From: Pantoea wallisii
Lineage (GTDB): Bacteria > Pseudomonadota > Gammaproteobacteria > Enterobacterales > Enterobacteriaceae
Direction of reading: 5' to 3'
Assembly: GCF_002095485.1 (NCBI RefSeq)
Contig: NZ_MLFS01000042.1
Span: 1-45,075, forward strand
DNA: 45,075 bases
The position numbers were made by a program, and so were the translations under genes. Positions 17,348 to 26,499 of the stretch are shown piece after piece; position 1 is the stretch's first letter, and the number at the start of each line of letters is the position of its first letter. The notes beneath the pieces were generated by a model. The model ran no database searches and was not told the origin of the DNA. It worked only from the letters and a program-made list of their open reading frames with translations.

Positions 17348-18739
17348 TTACTCCGGCATTTCGCTGAGGGATTGAGTGTTCACCTGATGACGAATACCGC
17401 CGTTCAGGCCAACAGATGACTGGCACTGTGCATACAGGCCATCCAGTGCTGCGCCGTCCAGAGCGTTAACCGCCAAATCGTCCAGGCCAAACTTCGCTTT
17501 AACTGCAGTGCGCTTTTCGCCTTTTTCTTTGTCGGAATTTACCGCCAGACCGTTTTCAATGGTGGTCAGCTTGTCGGCAAAAGGCTTAAACCATGCCGGC
17601 GCTTCTTCACTGTTGGTCGCAGTTTCTTTGGCTTTCTTATCAGCCTCTTCTTTCTCTTTCTTGGCCTTTTCATCGGCTTCGGCTTTCGCTTTAGCGTCAT
17701 CAGCTGCCATCTGGTTGTATGCGTCCATCAGCTCTTCATCGGTTTTGCCTTCGGTCGGCTTACCAGCTGCTTTCAGCGCATTTACGATTAGGTGTTTCAT
17801 CGGATCTGTTTCTCCGTTGGTTTTAATTTCGTACTCAGTGGGTTTGCGCACGACTTCTTGGCGATCTCCGACGAACTCAGCGGTGCCGTCATCGTTGATC
17901 AGGTACTTCTGTTTGAAATACTGGCTGTCATCTCGGTAGATGAACGTGTCAGGCCAGATGGATTCAGGCCAAAGCCAGTTATCATCTGTTCGGCCTTCGC
18001 GCAGCTTGTCGCCGATAGCACGGCTTATATCGTCGAATGAGAAACTGGATGCGTTGGTGAAGAAGAACTTCGTTTTATTAACGATGCCCTCTTTGGTGCA
18101 GTTGGATCCGTCTGCCAGGTTCGCAGTCTGAATCTCAAGCTGGTCGCCTTGGGCATTAACGAAGATTCCCACCCCTTCCTGTGGCGTACCCGCCGGGGTT
18201 TCATGCAACAGAATGGCGCAGTGGTCATAGTCCTGATTGGTCGCAATCCAGCTGTATTTTTTCCCTTTGGATGTTCCTGAGCCCGCAGCCTTGTTCAGCC
18301 CGAGCCCGGTTGAAACTCCGATTGGCTCTACATCCTTGCCAGCTTTCATGTCGTCCAGGCGGTTAACAACCTCTTTACCTTTATCTGTTGCTTCGGCAAA
18401 GCGGCGGTTAATGCACATGTCCATCAGGACTCGGTCTGAATCCTTTCGGACGTTCCGAGCGAAAGCTCCGATGTGATATTCGTTGACCGCACGCACGTTG
18501 CTGGCGCTAACGTACTGCCCTTCGATTTTCGGGTGCCCGTAAGGCATGGGCTTCCCTTCAAGGCTCTTAAAGCCTTTCGTAATCTCGTCTGCCGGGTACA
18601 GTCCGCCATTGAGCACGATATCGTCGATAACCGGACAGACGTCCTTCACGACGATGTGCTCAACGCCATCAATAGTTTCTGAGGTGATGTTTGAAGCGGA
18701 GTTGATGACCGACAGCACATTTACGCAGATGCGTGACAT
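17348..18739 (-). CDS. prohead protease-scaffold protein (DUF2213-like)
   Basis: A 463-residue protein. Residues 1-220 resemble the DUF2213 phage protease group (VVKDVCPVIDDIVLNGGLYPADE and MPYGHPKIEGQYVSA segments). The C-terminal third contains a long charged helix rich in Ala, Lys and Glu (about 330-385) expected to act as scaffold. The likely role is guiding and maturing the prohead. The ATG at 18739 is chosen because GAGG lies 8 bases upstream and because the longer frame starts inside the previous gene. Confidence 0.75.
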   Translation of the reverse strand: MSRICVNVLSVINSASNITSETIDGVEHIVVKDVCPVIDDIVLNGGLYPADEITKGFKSLEGKPMPYGHPKIEGQYVSASNVRAVNEYHIGAFARNVRKDSDRVLMDMCINRRFAEATDKGKEVVNRLDDMKAGKDVEPIGVSTGLGLNKAAGSGTSKGKKYSWIATNQDYDHCAILLHETPAGTPQEGVGIFVNAQGDQLEIQTANLADGSNCTKEGIVNKTKFFFTNASSFSFDDISRAIGDKLREGRTDDNWLWPESIWPDTFIYRDDSQYFKQKYLINDDGTAEFVGDRQEVVRKPTEYEIKTNGETDPMKHLIVNALKAAGKPTEGKTDEELMDAYNQMAADDAKAKAEADEKAKKEKEEADKKAKETATNSEEAPAWFKPFADKLTTIENGLAVNSDKEKGEKRTAVKAKFGLDDLAVNALDGAALDGLYAQCQSSVGLNGGIRHQVNTQSLSEMPE

Positions 18740-18762
18740 GCTGTGTCCTCGTTTGGTAATGG

Positions 18763-19722
18763 TTAAGCGGCCTGCTGCCACTCCTGACGCTCTTTACTTA
18801 GCCTTTCGACAAGTCCTGTGTTAACGACTTTGCCGTCATCATCCAGGATGACCGGTATCTGACTGCAGTAGCAGTTGTAGCGGTTGCCATTAGTGGCATA
18901 GAAGGCTTCAACTTCTTCCGTGGTGTATGTTCGACCGTGCCTCGCTGCATGCCATGAGCGTGTGGTGGATTTGAGCGCAGAGAGCCAGAGAACTGCAGTG
19001 TTCAGACCCAATCGCTCCCGTGCCCAGTCTGTTTCCTGCCACTGGGCTTTACGCAGTGCACCGACCTGCTCTGTCTGCGCCATGTTTTTAGCCCGGGCCA
19101 TAGACACATCCAGCCTCTGGCTGACAATCCGAGCGGTTTCGCGTGGGTTAATTCCCCGACCGATCGCATCAGAAATCACGTTAGCCAGGTCGCCACGAGC
19201 GCGGTCTGATTCAAGCAGCCAGTCGCTGTACGTTGAGACGTAAGCGTCCGCCACCTGATTCTGATATGCCGGGCTGCTGAGTAGTTGCGCCAGAGTGGTC
19301 TGCTGCTCGTATATCGGCGATTGCACGGACAGGTTTGTGAAAGCCTGATGTGTGCCACGCTCATACTCGTCAGAGACGTAGCTCAGCGCCCACAGGTTGT
19401 TGCTTCCACCCTCCAGCAGTGCGTCATCAAGGATGATCTGCATACGCTGCAACAGGTCTGCCAGTTGTGTGGCTGTCATGTCGTAGATGTAAGCACCTGC
19501 GTTCACCTGATAGATGACATTGCCGTGCACAGCGTGAGATTGCTGGTTGCTGGCTCGCTCACGGCCGGTCAGTCGCTCATCAAATAACTGCTTAAGCGAC
19601 ACCTTGATGCGGTAGTAGCGGTCGTCGATGTCGCGGAACATCCGATTAACCGGGCGAGCTGATTGCGTCGGGTCTGCTTTATTGCGGGGAATTACCGGTG
19701 TCCGGATTAACTTCTGCGTCAT
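18763..19722 (-). CDS. minor head protein (Mu gpF-like)
   Basis: A 319-residue protein that follows the portal gene with an overlap. The C-terminal part (MAQTEQVGALRKAQWQETDW, STTRSWHAARHGRTYT, NRYNCYCSQIPV) matches the phage Mu F minor head protein domain, including the conserved His/Cys-rich end. It is thought to associate with the portal inside the prohead. The ATG at 19722 follows a GTG at 19725; either could be used. Confidence 0.85.
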   Translation of the reverse strand: MTQKLIRTPVIPRNKADPTQSARPVNRMFRDIDDRYYRIKVSLKQLFDERLTGRERASNQQSHAVHGNVIYQVNAGAYIYDMTATQLADLLQRMQIILDDALLEGGSNNLWALSYVSDEYERGTHQAFTNLSVQSPIYEQQTTLAQLLSSPAYQNQVADAYVSTYSDWLLESDRARGDLANVISDAIGRGINPRETARIVSQRLDVSMARAKNMAQTEQVGALRKAQWQETDWARERLGLNTAVLWLSALKSTTRSWHAARHGRTYTTEEVEAFYATNGNRYNCYCSQIPVILDDDGKVVNTGLVERLSKERQEWQQAA

Positions 19723-21112
19723 CACTTAACGGGTCTCCCGGTGGTACATCTGGCGGCAACTCGTTTTCAGCAATCGGCTCAAGCTCACCTGCAGCGCGAA
19801 TCTCGTTAGGCTCAATGGCCGGAGTGCCGTATGCCTGCTGCGTTTTCTGCGCTACGTCTGCCAGCGCCTGCATATTGGCAATCTTCTCTTTCTCACTCGG
19901 TGCGAGTAGATCAGACCATGCCAGTGTGACTTCACCAGACTGAGGCGCATCAATGACACCAAGCTTCCAGAATCGCTCCAGAATCGCTTTAACCACTGCC
20001 GTCATGAATCCCCAGCGGCGACCATTGCAGCGCTTAGCCCAGTCCGCCTTGTCCTCATCAGACGCCAGGCGGCCGGTCTGCTGACCGAACAGAATGGTGA
20101 ACGGGCATTGAATTGATGAGGAGAACTCGTTGGCAGTGACCGTCCACGATGGCGACGGGTCAGCAGCTGCGACAGAAAGCACTGAGGGCGTGCCAGCCTG
20201 CATGACAAGCGCCGCATCGGTACCGCGATTCATGCGCGCTATCTTGTCGTTCATTGCCTCGCCGATATTGGCGTATCCAGCCTCTTTCGCTTGAGCGGCA
20301 ATAGTCACCATGTCTGTCTGTGCATCAAAGGCAATACCAAGCTGCCGGCTGGCGTTCTTCAGGAACCCTTCAGCGCTGCCGCCGGAAATCTTCTCAAGGT
20401 CGAGAAGCTTGTTGTAGCCGGCCCGGAGATAAGGTACGCCTGAAAGCATGTTCTCATCCTCAGAGCCTTCACACAGGATGATGACGCGGTCCGGATGCAC
20501 TGTGACGCTGCGAACTGGCCCGTATGTGCCATCGTCGCCAACTGGCTGTTCGTTGAACTGGTAATTCACCGGCTGTCCGTACGTATCCGACATAGTGTCA
20601 GTGTCGAAGTTGCCAGGCTTAATCTGCGATTCCCACACCGGGATGAGCTTAACAACTGCCCGGTCACCCAGCCGCTTAATCACTGCGCTGTCTACGGGCT
20701 CTTTCCACTCGCGACCGTCACGGAACTGAATCAGCAGCGCGGAGTATTTGCCCACCAGATTACGGCGGTCAGCATCTTTAATTTTCGGCCAGTGTCGCGC
20801 CAGCAGCTTGGTCGCCGCAGCTTCCCAAGGCGTCGTGGTAGTCGATTCCTTATTTTCATCGCCATCGATGATTGTCGGCTTATCAACCCAGCACGAATCC
20901 AGCAGTTTGTGCACGGCGGCATAAGCCACCGGGTTACGCTCATAGGCGCGGTAGTAGCGGTCAAAATCCAGATCGTTGGGATATCCAAACTCTTCATAGA
21001 GCTTCGTTCGCTTGGTGTTGCCCTGATGACCACCGTACAGCATCCGCTGACGGCCCATAGCATCAGCAAGGGCATTAACGAGGAATGTGACCTCGTTGCT
21101 TTGTTCACTCAC
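19679..21112 (-). CDS. portal protein (DUF1073 type)
   Basis: A 477-residue portal protein, the dodecameric ring for DNA passage. The DUF1073 pattern is visible in NDLDFDRYYRAYERNPVAYA, RAGYNKLLDLEKISGGSAEG and PFTILFGQQTGRLASDEDK. It starts with GTG at 21112, preceded by AAGGAG at 7 bases, directly after the terminase stop. The acidic proline-rich tail after about residue 440 overlaps the next gene by 44 bases. Confidence 0.88.
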   Translation of the reverse strand: MSEQSNEVTFLVNALADAMGRQRMLYGGHQGNTKRTKLYEEFGYPNDLDFDRYYRAYERNPVAYAAVHKLLDSCWVDKPTIIDGDENKESTTTTPWEAAATKLLARHWPKIKDADRRNLVGKYSALLIQFRDGREWKEPVDSAVIKRLGDRAVVKLIPVWESQIKPGNFDTDTMSDTYGQPVNYQFNEQPVGDDGTYGPVRSVTVHPDRVIILCEGSEDENMLSGVPYLRAGYNKLLDLEKISGGSAEGFLKNASRQLGIAFDAQTDMVTIAAQAKEAGYANIGEAMNDKIARMNRGTDAALVMQAGTPSVLSVAAADPSPSWTVTANEFSSSIQCPFTILFGQQTGRLASDEDKADWAKRCNGRRWGFMTAVVKAILERFWKLGVIDAPQSGEVTLAWSDLLAPSEKEKIANMQALADVAQKTQQAYGTPAIEPNEIRAAGELEPIAENELPPDVPPGDPLSDDAEVNPDTGNSPQ

Positions 21113-21123
21113 TGATGAGCTCC

Positions 21124-22594
21124 TTAGAAGAAGATTGCACCGGTCTGTTTGTGGTTCGTTTTCGCCACTGCGAAGTAACGGAACGCATCAGCACCATGCG
21201 ATGTGAAGTCGTGCAGTGGCTTATCTTTCCAGCAGCCGCGCTTGTCATCCCACTCTTTGCGGTACCCCTCAAGGTGAGAGATGCCCTGCTCACATTTAGC
21301 TGAGTCGAAGGCGCACTTAGGAGGATTTCACGCACTGAGTCGATGCCGGTATCAACGCCAAGTTTTGGCGCGACCTTGAAGCGGATTGAGTAAACCTGCC
21401 CGTCGATTTCGAAGCCTTCAGCAGCTATCTGCTTACGGCTCTTACCGTCGCCAGCAAACTCACGGTTGTCGATATCGTGCGGCGCCCAGTGATCGCCATA
21501 TTGGTAGCCACGGTCTTTCAGCACCTTCATGTAATGCCGCAGGCCTTCGCCGCTGTTTTCGTAGTAGTCGATGACATGAAATTCATCACCGACTTCACGC
21601 ACGAACCATATCGCGGTGGAGTCGCCTACACCGATATCCCAGAACGTGTGAACCAGCTGATGCGAGTTGTCCGGTAACTCACCAACGCGCTTATTGGTAT
21701 AGAGCCAGCGGAACTGCTTAGCGTAATAGGCGCCCTCAACTGACTGTTCAAACGCTTCCGCCGGTATCGATGGGTACTCGCGCTTCATGTCGTCGCCGAG
21801 CGTCTTCTCTTTGGCGTAATACCACGCCTTCTGGCGCTCAGTCAGGCTGATGCCCTGCTTCGACTCGATATCGTCAAAGTAATCGTTCAGGCGCTGTGGT
21901 AATGGCTCCACAGGGTCGATTGAATAAAGCGGATTCTTCCACCAGGAGAAGAAGAAAAACTTCCAGTCGAGGTTAGATAGCTGTTTACCCTGCAGCATCG
22001 CCTTCTCGGCGGTCTGGCAGTAGTCGAAAAAGTAACTAGCTCGACCTTCAGCAGTGCTCTCAATCGTCGTGAAGCAGTCGCTTGAGACCGCCTCAAACGC
22101 ACCAGTTACAATCTCACGCGCTTTGTCGGGAAACTTGGCGCATATCTTGCCGAACTCTGAAACGTGCAGGAAACGCAGTGTCCCGCCACGGAATGACGTG
22201 CTGACGTAGAGTGATCCGCCCTTTTTGAATACCAGTTCGCCAGCTGAGTCGTTGCTCGCCGGGTTAGCCGCCCTTATCTCTGCCGGTAGTCGGTCATAGG
22301 CGTACTTCACCTTTTCACGAAACAGGCGCTTGGCGTCATTCAGGGTATGAGCAATCAGGGCGCACTTGGCAGCTTCGAACAAAGCCGCGTCAAGCTGGAT
22401 AATGCACACCTCGGTGGTGAATCCTAACTGGCGAGCTTTCAGGATGATGTTGCGGGTATGCATGCCTCGAAGTATTCAAGCTGCTCCGGCGTCATCTTGA
22501 AGCGTACTGGCTTGCCTTCCTTGTCGGTAATCCAGTAGAGGTGATTTAGCCGCCAGAGCTTGTCAGCCAGCAGCCTGAAATGCTCAGGTTTCAT
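21124..22594 (-). pseudogene. terL: terminase large subunit, two frameshifts
   Basis: The packaging motor ATPase/nuclease is split into three frames. The N-terminal 43 codons start at 22594 (MKPEHFRLLADKLWRLNHLY) in TAATG overlap with the small subunit. The middle frame contains the Walker A variant KARQLGFTT, a FLHVSEFGKI segment and nuclease-domain motifs (FWDIGVGDST, HWAPHDIDN). The C-terminal frame reads KCAFDSAKCEQGISHLEG and ends QTGAIFF at 21124. One base missing near 22465 (GAGGC for GAGGGC) and one near 21319-21323 explain both breaks. With two bases restored the gene is 491 codons exactly. As given it cannot make a whole motor protein. Confidence 0.85.
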
Positions 22595-23109
22595 TAAGCC
22601 CCCTGAGACAATGAATCCATCAGGTTAGACAGGTCATCAACGGTTTTATTGCCTTCCTCGCTATCGAGGTTATAGGCCTTACGCTCTGCGTTGATCACTT
22701 TGATTTGTGCATCGACGCCGGCAGTAATCGAACGGGACATTGACGCATGATTGTCTTCAGTGATTTCTGCATCTTCGAGGAAGTCACGCAGCTTGTTGGT
22801 GATGCCACGCCATGCGGCCAAGCCTTCACGGTGAGCCATGACGACAGCGGCAGCTTCATCGGATGCCTGGTCAACTATCTGCGCATCAGTAACCACTGGT
22901 GACCGGTTACCGCTCGTGGTTACCGATTTGGTTACCTTGGCTTTGGTGGCAGTTCTGACTTGCTCTGTCAGGTCTCGCTGCCATCCCTCTTTGTTTGCTC
23001 TCTTGAGGATGGTGGCATGGTTAACGCCATGCTTTTCACCAATCGCTCTTACTGACAACGAACCAGCGCGGTAAGCCGATTCGATGGCCTCCCAATCTGG
23101 TGCTGCCAT
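22594..23109 (-). CDS. terS: terminase small subunit
   Basis: A 171-residue protein starting MAAPDWEAIESAYRAGSLSV with a helix-turn-helix at about 17-45 (SVRAIGEKHGVNHATILKRA), typical of small terminases that recognise pac or cos DNA. A helical oligomerisation region follows. It overlaps the large-subunit start as TAATG. Confidence 0.85.
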   Translation of the reverse strand: MAAPDWEAIESAYRAGSLSVRAIGEKHGVNHATILKRANKEGWQRDLTEQVRTATKAKVTKSVTTSGNRSPVVTDAQIVDQASDEAAAVVMAHREGLAAWRGITNKLRDFLEDAEITEDNHASMSRSITAGVDAQIKVINAERKAYNLDSEEGNKTVDDLSNLMDSLSQGA

Positions 23110-23112
23110 ATT

Positions 23113-23313
23113 TTATTCCTTATCGGTTTGTTCAGTCTGCTCCGGCACATACTCCATCTTGAGTACGTCATCAGGAGCCAGGTATACCCAGCCACCATCT
23201 CCGCGGGCAATGCCAATGAAACCGTTAACCACTTCTGGCTGTGACCGGTTCATCAGGCCTTCATGCGTCTCACCGGATTTGGTGGTTACTGTGATGCGGT
23301 AGGTGTCTGGCAT
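23113..23313 (-). CDS. small phage protein, unknown function
   Basis: A 66-residue protein (MPDTYRITVTTKSGETHEGL start, acidic C-terminus) just before the terminase genes. The first 50 residues look like a small beta-barrel with Gly-Trp (GDGGWVYLAPDDV). Similar small frames often precede terminases in enterobacterial siphophages; no function known. Confidence 0.65.
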   Translation of the reverse strand: MPDTYRITVTTKSGETHEGLMNRSQPEVVNGFIGIARGDGGWVYLAPDDVLKMEYVPEQTEQTDKE

Positions 23314-23324
23314 ATTTACTCCAA

Positions 23325-23345
23325 TAAAAAACCGCCCGGAGGCGG
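23325..23345 (-). terminator. intrinsic terminator before packaging genes
   Basis: On the minus strand CCGCC-TCCG-GGCGG followed by a run of Ts, between two small genes of the late operon. Confidence 0.75.
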
Positions 23346-23354
23346 CGATGTCTT

Positions 23355-23651
23355 TTATTTTTTCCGTTGGGGCGGCGGCAGCTCTTTGGCCATGTCTCTG
23401 GCGATTGTCAACGCCTGGCTGAATCGTTCATCTCCACCTAGTGAAGATGTAAAGTTTATCTGTCCAATAAAATGCTGCCAGTTCTCTTCCGGTGTACCGT
23501 TGATCCATACGGCGAAGTGCTGATGGGCTTCATTAATCACAGCCTGAAACTTTGGCTTTAAAGACTCTAATGACTCCCCCATCTGAGCCTTAACTGCGGT
23601 CTGCCTGATTTTATCCACGTACCCTTTAACTAAACCGTGCGAGTTATCCAT
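23355..23651 (-). CDS. hypothetical phage protein
   Basis: A 98-residue protein starting MDNSHGLVKGYVDKIRQ at 23651, chosen because AGGGGG lies just upstream of that ATG. It is helical, with Trp residues (FAVWINGTPEENWQHFIG) and a proline-lysine tail. No recognised family. It is isolated by terminators and a gap of 139 bases from its upstream neighbour, so it may be an accessory gene. Confidence 0.55.
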   Translation of the reverse strand: MDNSHGLVKGYVDKIRQTAVKAQMGESLESLKPKFQAVINEAHQHFAVWINGTPEENWQHFIGQINFTSSLGGDERFSQALTIARDMAKELPPPQRKK

Positions 23652-23790
23652 ATGCCCCCCTATGATTTGAGTCGATACTTTAACACTCAGACTTGGTTCG
23701 CGCAGCTTCACTTAACAGCGTGGCTAACTGTTATCCCTTGTCGGAGAGATTCATCATCATGGCACTCCTTTGATTTTTCTTTAATGACTC

Positions 23791-24318
23791 TCAGAAGATA
23801 ACCATCTCATCGACCACTTTTTTCAACAGGGGCAGTATTTCAGCTTTGTTGCCGCCCTTTACCGAGTAAAGCCAAAAGTCATGCTGAAACTTTTTCCATA
23901 ACTCAGGCATTTCAGAGTCTTTTAATAGCGGCTTACACATCATCCATCGGCGTTCGGCCATCCTGTTCGACTCGACCATATCTTGCTTTAAGTAGAAAAT
24001 CTGCACCTCTCGCTTTTTGTCAGACGAGTTTATATCTCCTCTGTCTATGGCTACGCGAGCTAGGTTGACGTGCATGTGAGACCAGTTATCCGGCATAGCA
24101 TCCAAAGCATAAAGAAGATCTACGGCCGCACTCTTAAAATCAATCTTTATCTTGAGTGCTTCTTGCTGCTTCCATGTATCTAGAGCCTTCCTGGCATAAT
24201 GGAGAGTTATTAAGGTTGCACAGGCGCTTACTATCGCAGCAAGCATAGAGCCAAATGCCCAATAGGAAGAATATTGTGTTGCCACCATGGTTTTATAGCT
24301 GATTAACGATTCGCCCAT
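23791..24318 (-). CDS. single-pass membrane protein, possible accessory gene
   Basis: A 175-residue protein with a very good ribosome site (AAAGGAGG) before the ATG at 24318. One hydrophobic segment at about 18-42 (AFGSMLAAIVSACATLITL) is followed by a long charged, helical cytoplasmic domain with many Trp and Met residues. No family recognised. It stands alone between KilA-N and packaging genes, with about 100 bases of spacer upstream. Composition and placement suggest an accessory gene; a role in excluding other phages is only a possibility. Confidence 0.6.
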   Translation of the reverse strand: MGESLISYKTMVATQYSSYWAFGSMLAAIVSACATLITLHYARKALDTWKQQEALKIKIDFKSAAVDLLYALDAMPDNWSHMHVNLARVAIDRGDINSSDKKREVQIFYLKQDMVESNRMAERRWMMCKPLLKDSEMPELWKKFQHDFWLYSVKGGNKAEILPLLKKVVDEMVIF

Positions 24319-24415
24319 ATATCCTCCTTTAATTTCATGGGCGTATCTTAATACATTACTTGTGAGAAGTTTCAATCTGTAATGAAAGCCGTTGTGAAAG
24401 AGGCTCTCTCATCTC

Positions 24416-24961
24416 TTATGCTGCCTTGCCTTCCATCAGTGCCACCATGTCAGGATCGAGCTGGTCAATAAGGTTTTTGCGGGCCTCATTCAGCAGCGCC
24501 TTTCTACCACCTTTCCCCCACTTACCCATCTTGCTGGCACACTGGCTGATGTCTTTGGTTTCGCCGCCAATGAGGTGGTCCAGCCGGTTCAACTGGTTGA
24601 GGATGTCGAGTGCCTTGGTGCGGCTTTCGATGAAAGTGTTGTAAACATCAATCTCAAACTCAGGCTTAATCCATGCGGCATATCGGACGGCGATCATCTC
24701 AACTCCCCAGACACTCTGAGAGTCACCACCTCGAATCACTTTAAGTGATTGATTATGTTCCAAAGGACGTTTTTGTCCTCTGGCATCCAATGCTTTAACG
24801 AAACGTTGAACTGATGCGCTGCGGATGAACTTGCTAGGCTTTTGCGATTCAGTAGCCTCGCCGTTCAGAACAGCTGCAGCATGCAGGTCATTCAGGCAGT
24901 AGCGCCCTTCACTGTCTACTCGAACAGATACGCCACTTACGATTACAGTTGGATAAGTCAT
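24416..24961 (-). CDS. KilA-N domain protein
   Basis: A 181-residue protein with an N-terminal KilA-N domain (about 1-110; motifs YCLNDLHAAA and GVEMIAVRYAAWIKPEFE), a DNA-binding fold shared with phage antirepressors and P1 KilA. The C-terminal part is a helical region (NRLDHLIGGETKDIS, then GKWGKGGRKALL). Phage members often act as antirepressors or regulators; which applies here is unknown. It sits between lysis and packaging genes behind a long leader containing inverted repeats and two terminators. Confidence 0.8.
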   Translation of the reverse strand: MTYPTVIVSGVSVRVDSEGRYCLNDLHAAAVLNGEATESQKPSKFIRSASVQRFVKALDARGQKRPLEHNQSLKVIRGGDSQSVWGVEMIAVRYAAWIKPEFEIDVYNTFIESRTKALDILNQLNRLDHLIGGETKDISQCASKMGKWGKGGRKALLNEARKNLIDQLDPDMVALMEGKAA

Positions 24962-25087
24962 GTCGAATTACCTTTTAGTGATGAACCTTGTCGCACAGGA
25001 ATTCGGCCCCCAGAGAGCTCCGACAGCTAGCCGGTTCCTCAAGAGTCATCCTGAAAGGTTCTGGGTCGTTGCGCGTGCGAGGCGCAT
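24962..25087 (-). promoter_or_regulatory. structured leader of the KilA-N gene
   Basis: This 126-base untranslated stretch on the minus strand contains AGGAACCGGC and GCCGAATTCCT, which can pair around an inner AGCT-GTCGG-AGCT hairpin (about 24995-25050). It ends with AAAGG before the ATG. It follows two terminators and contains no gene. A post-transcriptional control element is plausible. Confidence 0.35.
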
Positions 25088-25111
25088 AAAAAAGCCCCGC
25101 GAATGCGAGGC
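25088..25111 (-). terminator. intrinsic terminator upstream of the KilA-N leader
   Basis: On the minus strand GCCTCGC-ATTC-GCGGGGC followed by TTTTTT. Confidence 0.8.
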
Positions 25112-25164
25112 TGATGGTGCTCTGTTAGCTGGTATGAAACTTCTTGGGGTTTGTCAGGGTGAAT

Positions 25165-25185
25165 AAAAAAACCGCCAGGAGGCGG
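25165..25185 (-). terminator. intrinsic terminator after the zinc-ribbon gene
   Basis: On the minus strand CCGCC-TCCT-GGCGG followed by seven Ts, about 40 bases past the stop of the 90-aa gene. Confidence 0.8.
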
Positions 25186-25221
25186 CTTGGTTGCGTTTTA
25201 GCGCTGCATTACAGAGGGTGA

Positions 25222-25494
25222 TCAATCCCTCTTCTCTGCATCACCATTAAACGGTTGATTTTCCATCGACTGATTGCCGCGATTCAACGCATCCAAAGCT
25301 TGAACTCTAAGGCCTAGGTAACACGCTTCGCAAAGATCCTTATCTGTATCAATTAGCACTGACAAAAAATTTCTTTTCCTGCCGCAATCCACGCATGTCT
25401 TACAAAATTTCATCTCAAAATTTACATAAATGTTTCTGATGACACATAGATTAGGTTTTTGAGGAGTAACGTACAACCTACTTAATTTAGGCAT
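25222..25494 (-). CDS. small zinc-ribbon protein
   Basis: A 90-residue protein with two CxxC pairs (CVDC around residue 36 and CEAC around 57), a probable zinc ribbon. Either the upstream ATG (25494) or an internal ATG at 25413 (MKFCKTCVDCGRK) could start it; neither has a strong ribosome site. AT-rich, and followed by its own terminator. Unknown function, possibly a lysogen-expressed accessory gene next to the lysis cassette. Confidence 0.5.
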   Translation of the reverse strand: MPKLSRLYVTPQKPNLCVIRNIYVNFEMKFCKTCVDCGRKRNFLSVLIDTDKDLCEACYLGLRVQALDALNRGNQSMENQPFNGDAEKRD

Positions 25495-25539
25495 TGCATT
25501 TCATCATCGAGCGTACTGCTTGAATGCGCCCTGTGTTGA

Positions 25540-26004
25540 TCACTTCAGGCACTGCTCGTTGATGTACTGCTGGAGATATCTCACTTTGGCTTGGTCGCTG
25601 ATGATTCCGGCTCGGATATCGAGAACGTTCGATCCAGCACCTGGAGAGAGTTCGACGGTTCCTGCATTGCCCACGCTGCCGGCGACGGGGGTTTCGGCCT
25701 TACATTCACCTGCGACCCGCACCCGGCTACCATTAGCCAACTTAGAACGAAGCCTGTCATTTTCAGCATCCGCATTGGCTAGCTCCTTTGTGTATTTGGC
25801 ATCGAGTGCAGCTACATCACGCTGGCGCACCTGCATATCGGTGATAGTGTCATTCGCCAGCTTGAGGCTACCTGCCGCTTTATCCCGCTGCGCCTTGTAG
25901 TCAATGGCGTTGCCCCGGTAGTAAAGCGCTAACGATACCGCGAAAACGGTCGCAATCAGACAGGCGAGAACGAAAGCGATAAGCATCTTAACCTTTAAGG
26001 TCAT
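25540..26004 (-). CDS. Rz-like inner-membrane spanin
   Basis: A 154-residue i-spanin. The N-terminal transmembrane helix ([21 protein letters not shown]) is followed by a coiled-coil periplasmic domain (about 30-100). It acts at the last lysis step by bridging to the Rz1 lipoprotein encoded inside it. The ATG at 26004 has GGAGAG just upstream; it overlaps the endolysin end by 17 bases. Confidence 0.85.
   Translation of the reverse strand: MTLKVKMLIAFVLACLIATVFAVSLALYYRGNAIDYKAQRDKAAGSLKLANDTITDMQVRQRDVAALDAKYTKELANADAENDRLRSKLANGSRVRVAGECKAETPVAGSVGNAGTVELSPGAGSNVLDIRAGIISDQAKVRYLQQYINEQCLK
25581..25775 (-). CDS. Rz1-like outer-membrane spanin lipoprotein, nested in Rz
   Basis: A 64-residue frame nested within the Rz gene in another frame. 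A lipobox LMVAGC gives mature Cys19, followed by a proline-containing region ([10 protein letters not shown]), as in Rz1 o-spanins. The ATG at 25775 has AAAGGAG 7 bases upstream. The nested Rz/Rz1 arrangement is the rule in lambdoid phages and makes this more than a shadow frame. Confidence 0.8.
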   Translation of the reverse strand: MRMLKMTGFVLSWLMVAGCGSQVNVRPKPPSPAAWAMQEPSNSLQVLDRTFSISEPESSATKPK

Positions 26005-26497
26005 CTGCACTCTCCGCCAGGCAAAGCGAGCGCTCCATATCGCGGCGATTCATCAGCCCCTTCCACTTCATGCCACCGGCATATACCCAGCGACGCAGCT
26101 CTTCACATGCGCCAGCCTGGTCGCCGCTGTTGAGTTTCTTCAGCAGAGTGGATTTAGAGAACGCAGATGTGCCGACGTTATAGGTGAAGCTGTAGAGTGC
26201 GGCGCGCGGGTATTCACCCAGTGGCACCTTCACCATCGAATCGACTGCTTTCTTAACGGGCTGAAGGTCATTCCACATCAGGCGGTCGCATTCGCGGTCA
26301 GTGTAGGTTTTGCCCTTTACAATATCTTTGCCAGTGTGCCCGTCACAAACGGTCCAGACACCGGCCACATCTTTATAGGGTTCGTACACGCGCCCTTCCA
26401 CACCATCCTTGCCGCCGAGGAATACCGTAGCAATAAGCATAGAGCCGCCGCCTGCAGCAGCAATCAGCTTGTTGCGCAGTGAGTTAGACATTGCCAT
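25988..26497 (-). CDS. SAR endolysin, T4-type lysozyme (GH24)
   Basis: A 169-residue muramidase. The catalytic pattern E-x8-D-x5-T is exact: Glu34, Asp43, Thr49. Residues 11-29 form a Gly/Ala-rich weakly hydrophobic signal-anchor-release segment in place of a cleavable signal, as in R21 and P1 Lyz; Cys51 lies near the active site as in those enzymes. The ATG at 26497 has GAGG at good spacing, 3 bases after the holin stop. Confidence 0.9.
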   Translation of the reverse strand: MAMSNSLRNKLIAAAGGGSMLIATVFLGGKDGVEGRVYEPYKDVAGVWTVCDGHTGKDIVKGKTYTDRECDRLMWNDLQPVKKAVDSMVKVPLGEYPRAALYSFTYNVGTSAFSKSTLLKKLNSGDQAGACEELRRWVYAGGMKWKGLMNRRDMERSLCLAESADDLKG

Positions 26498-26499
26498 GG

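Noticed and set aside
21310..22470. Programmed frameshifts in the terminase gene
   Set aside because: No slippery heptamers stand at either break, and other breaks in the window have the same single-base-loss form.
24960..25166. Plus-strand frame of 68 codons across the KilA-N leader and a terminator
   Set aside because: It has no good ribosome site and runs through a terminator hairpin and leader repeats. It is better explained as chance.
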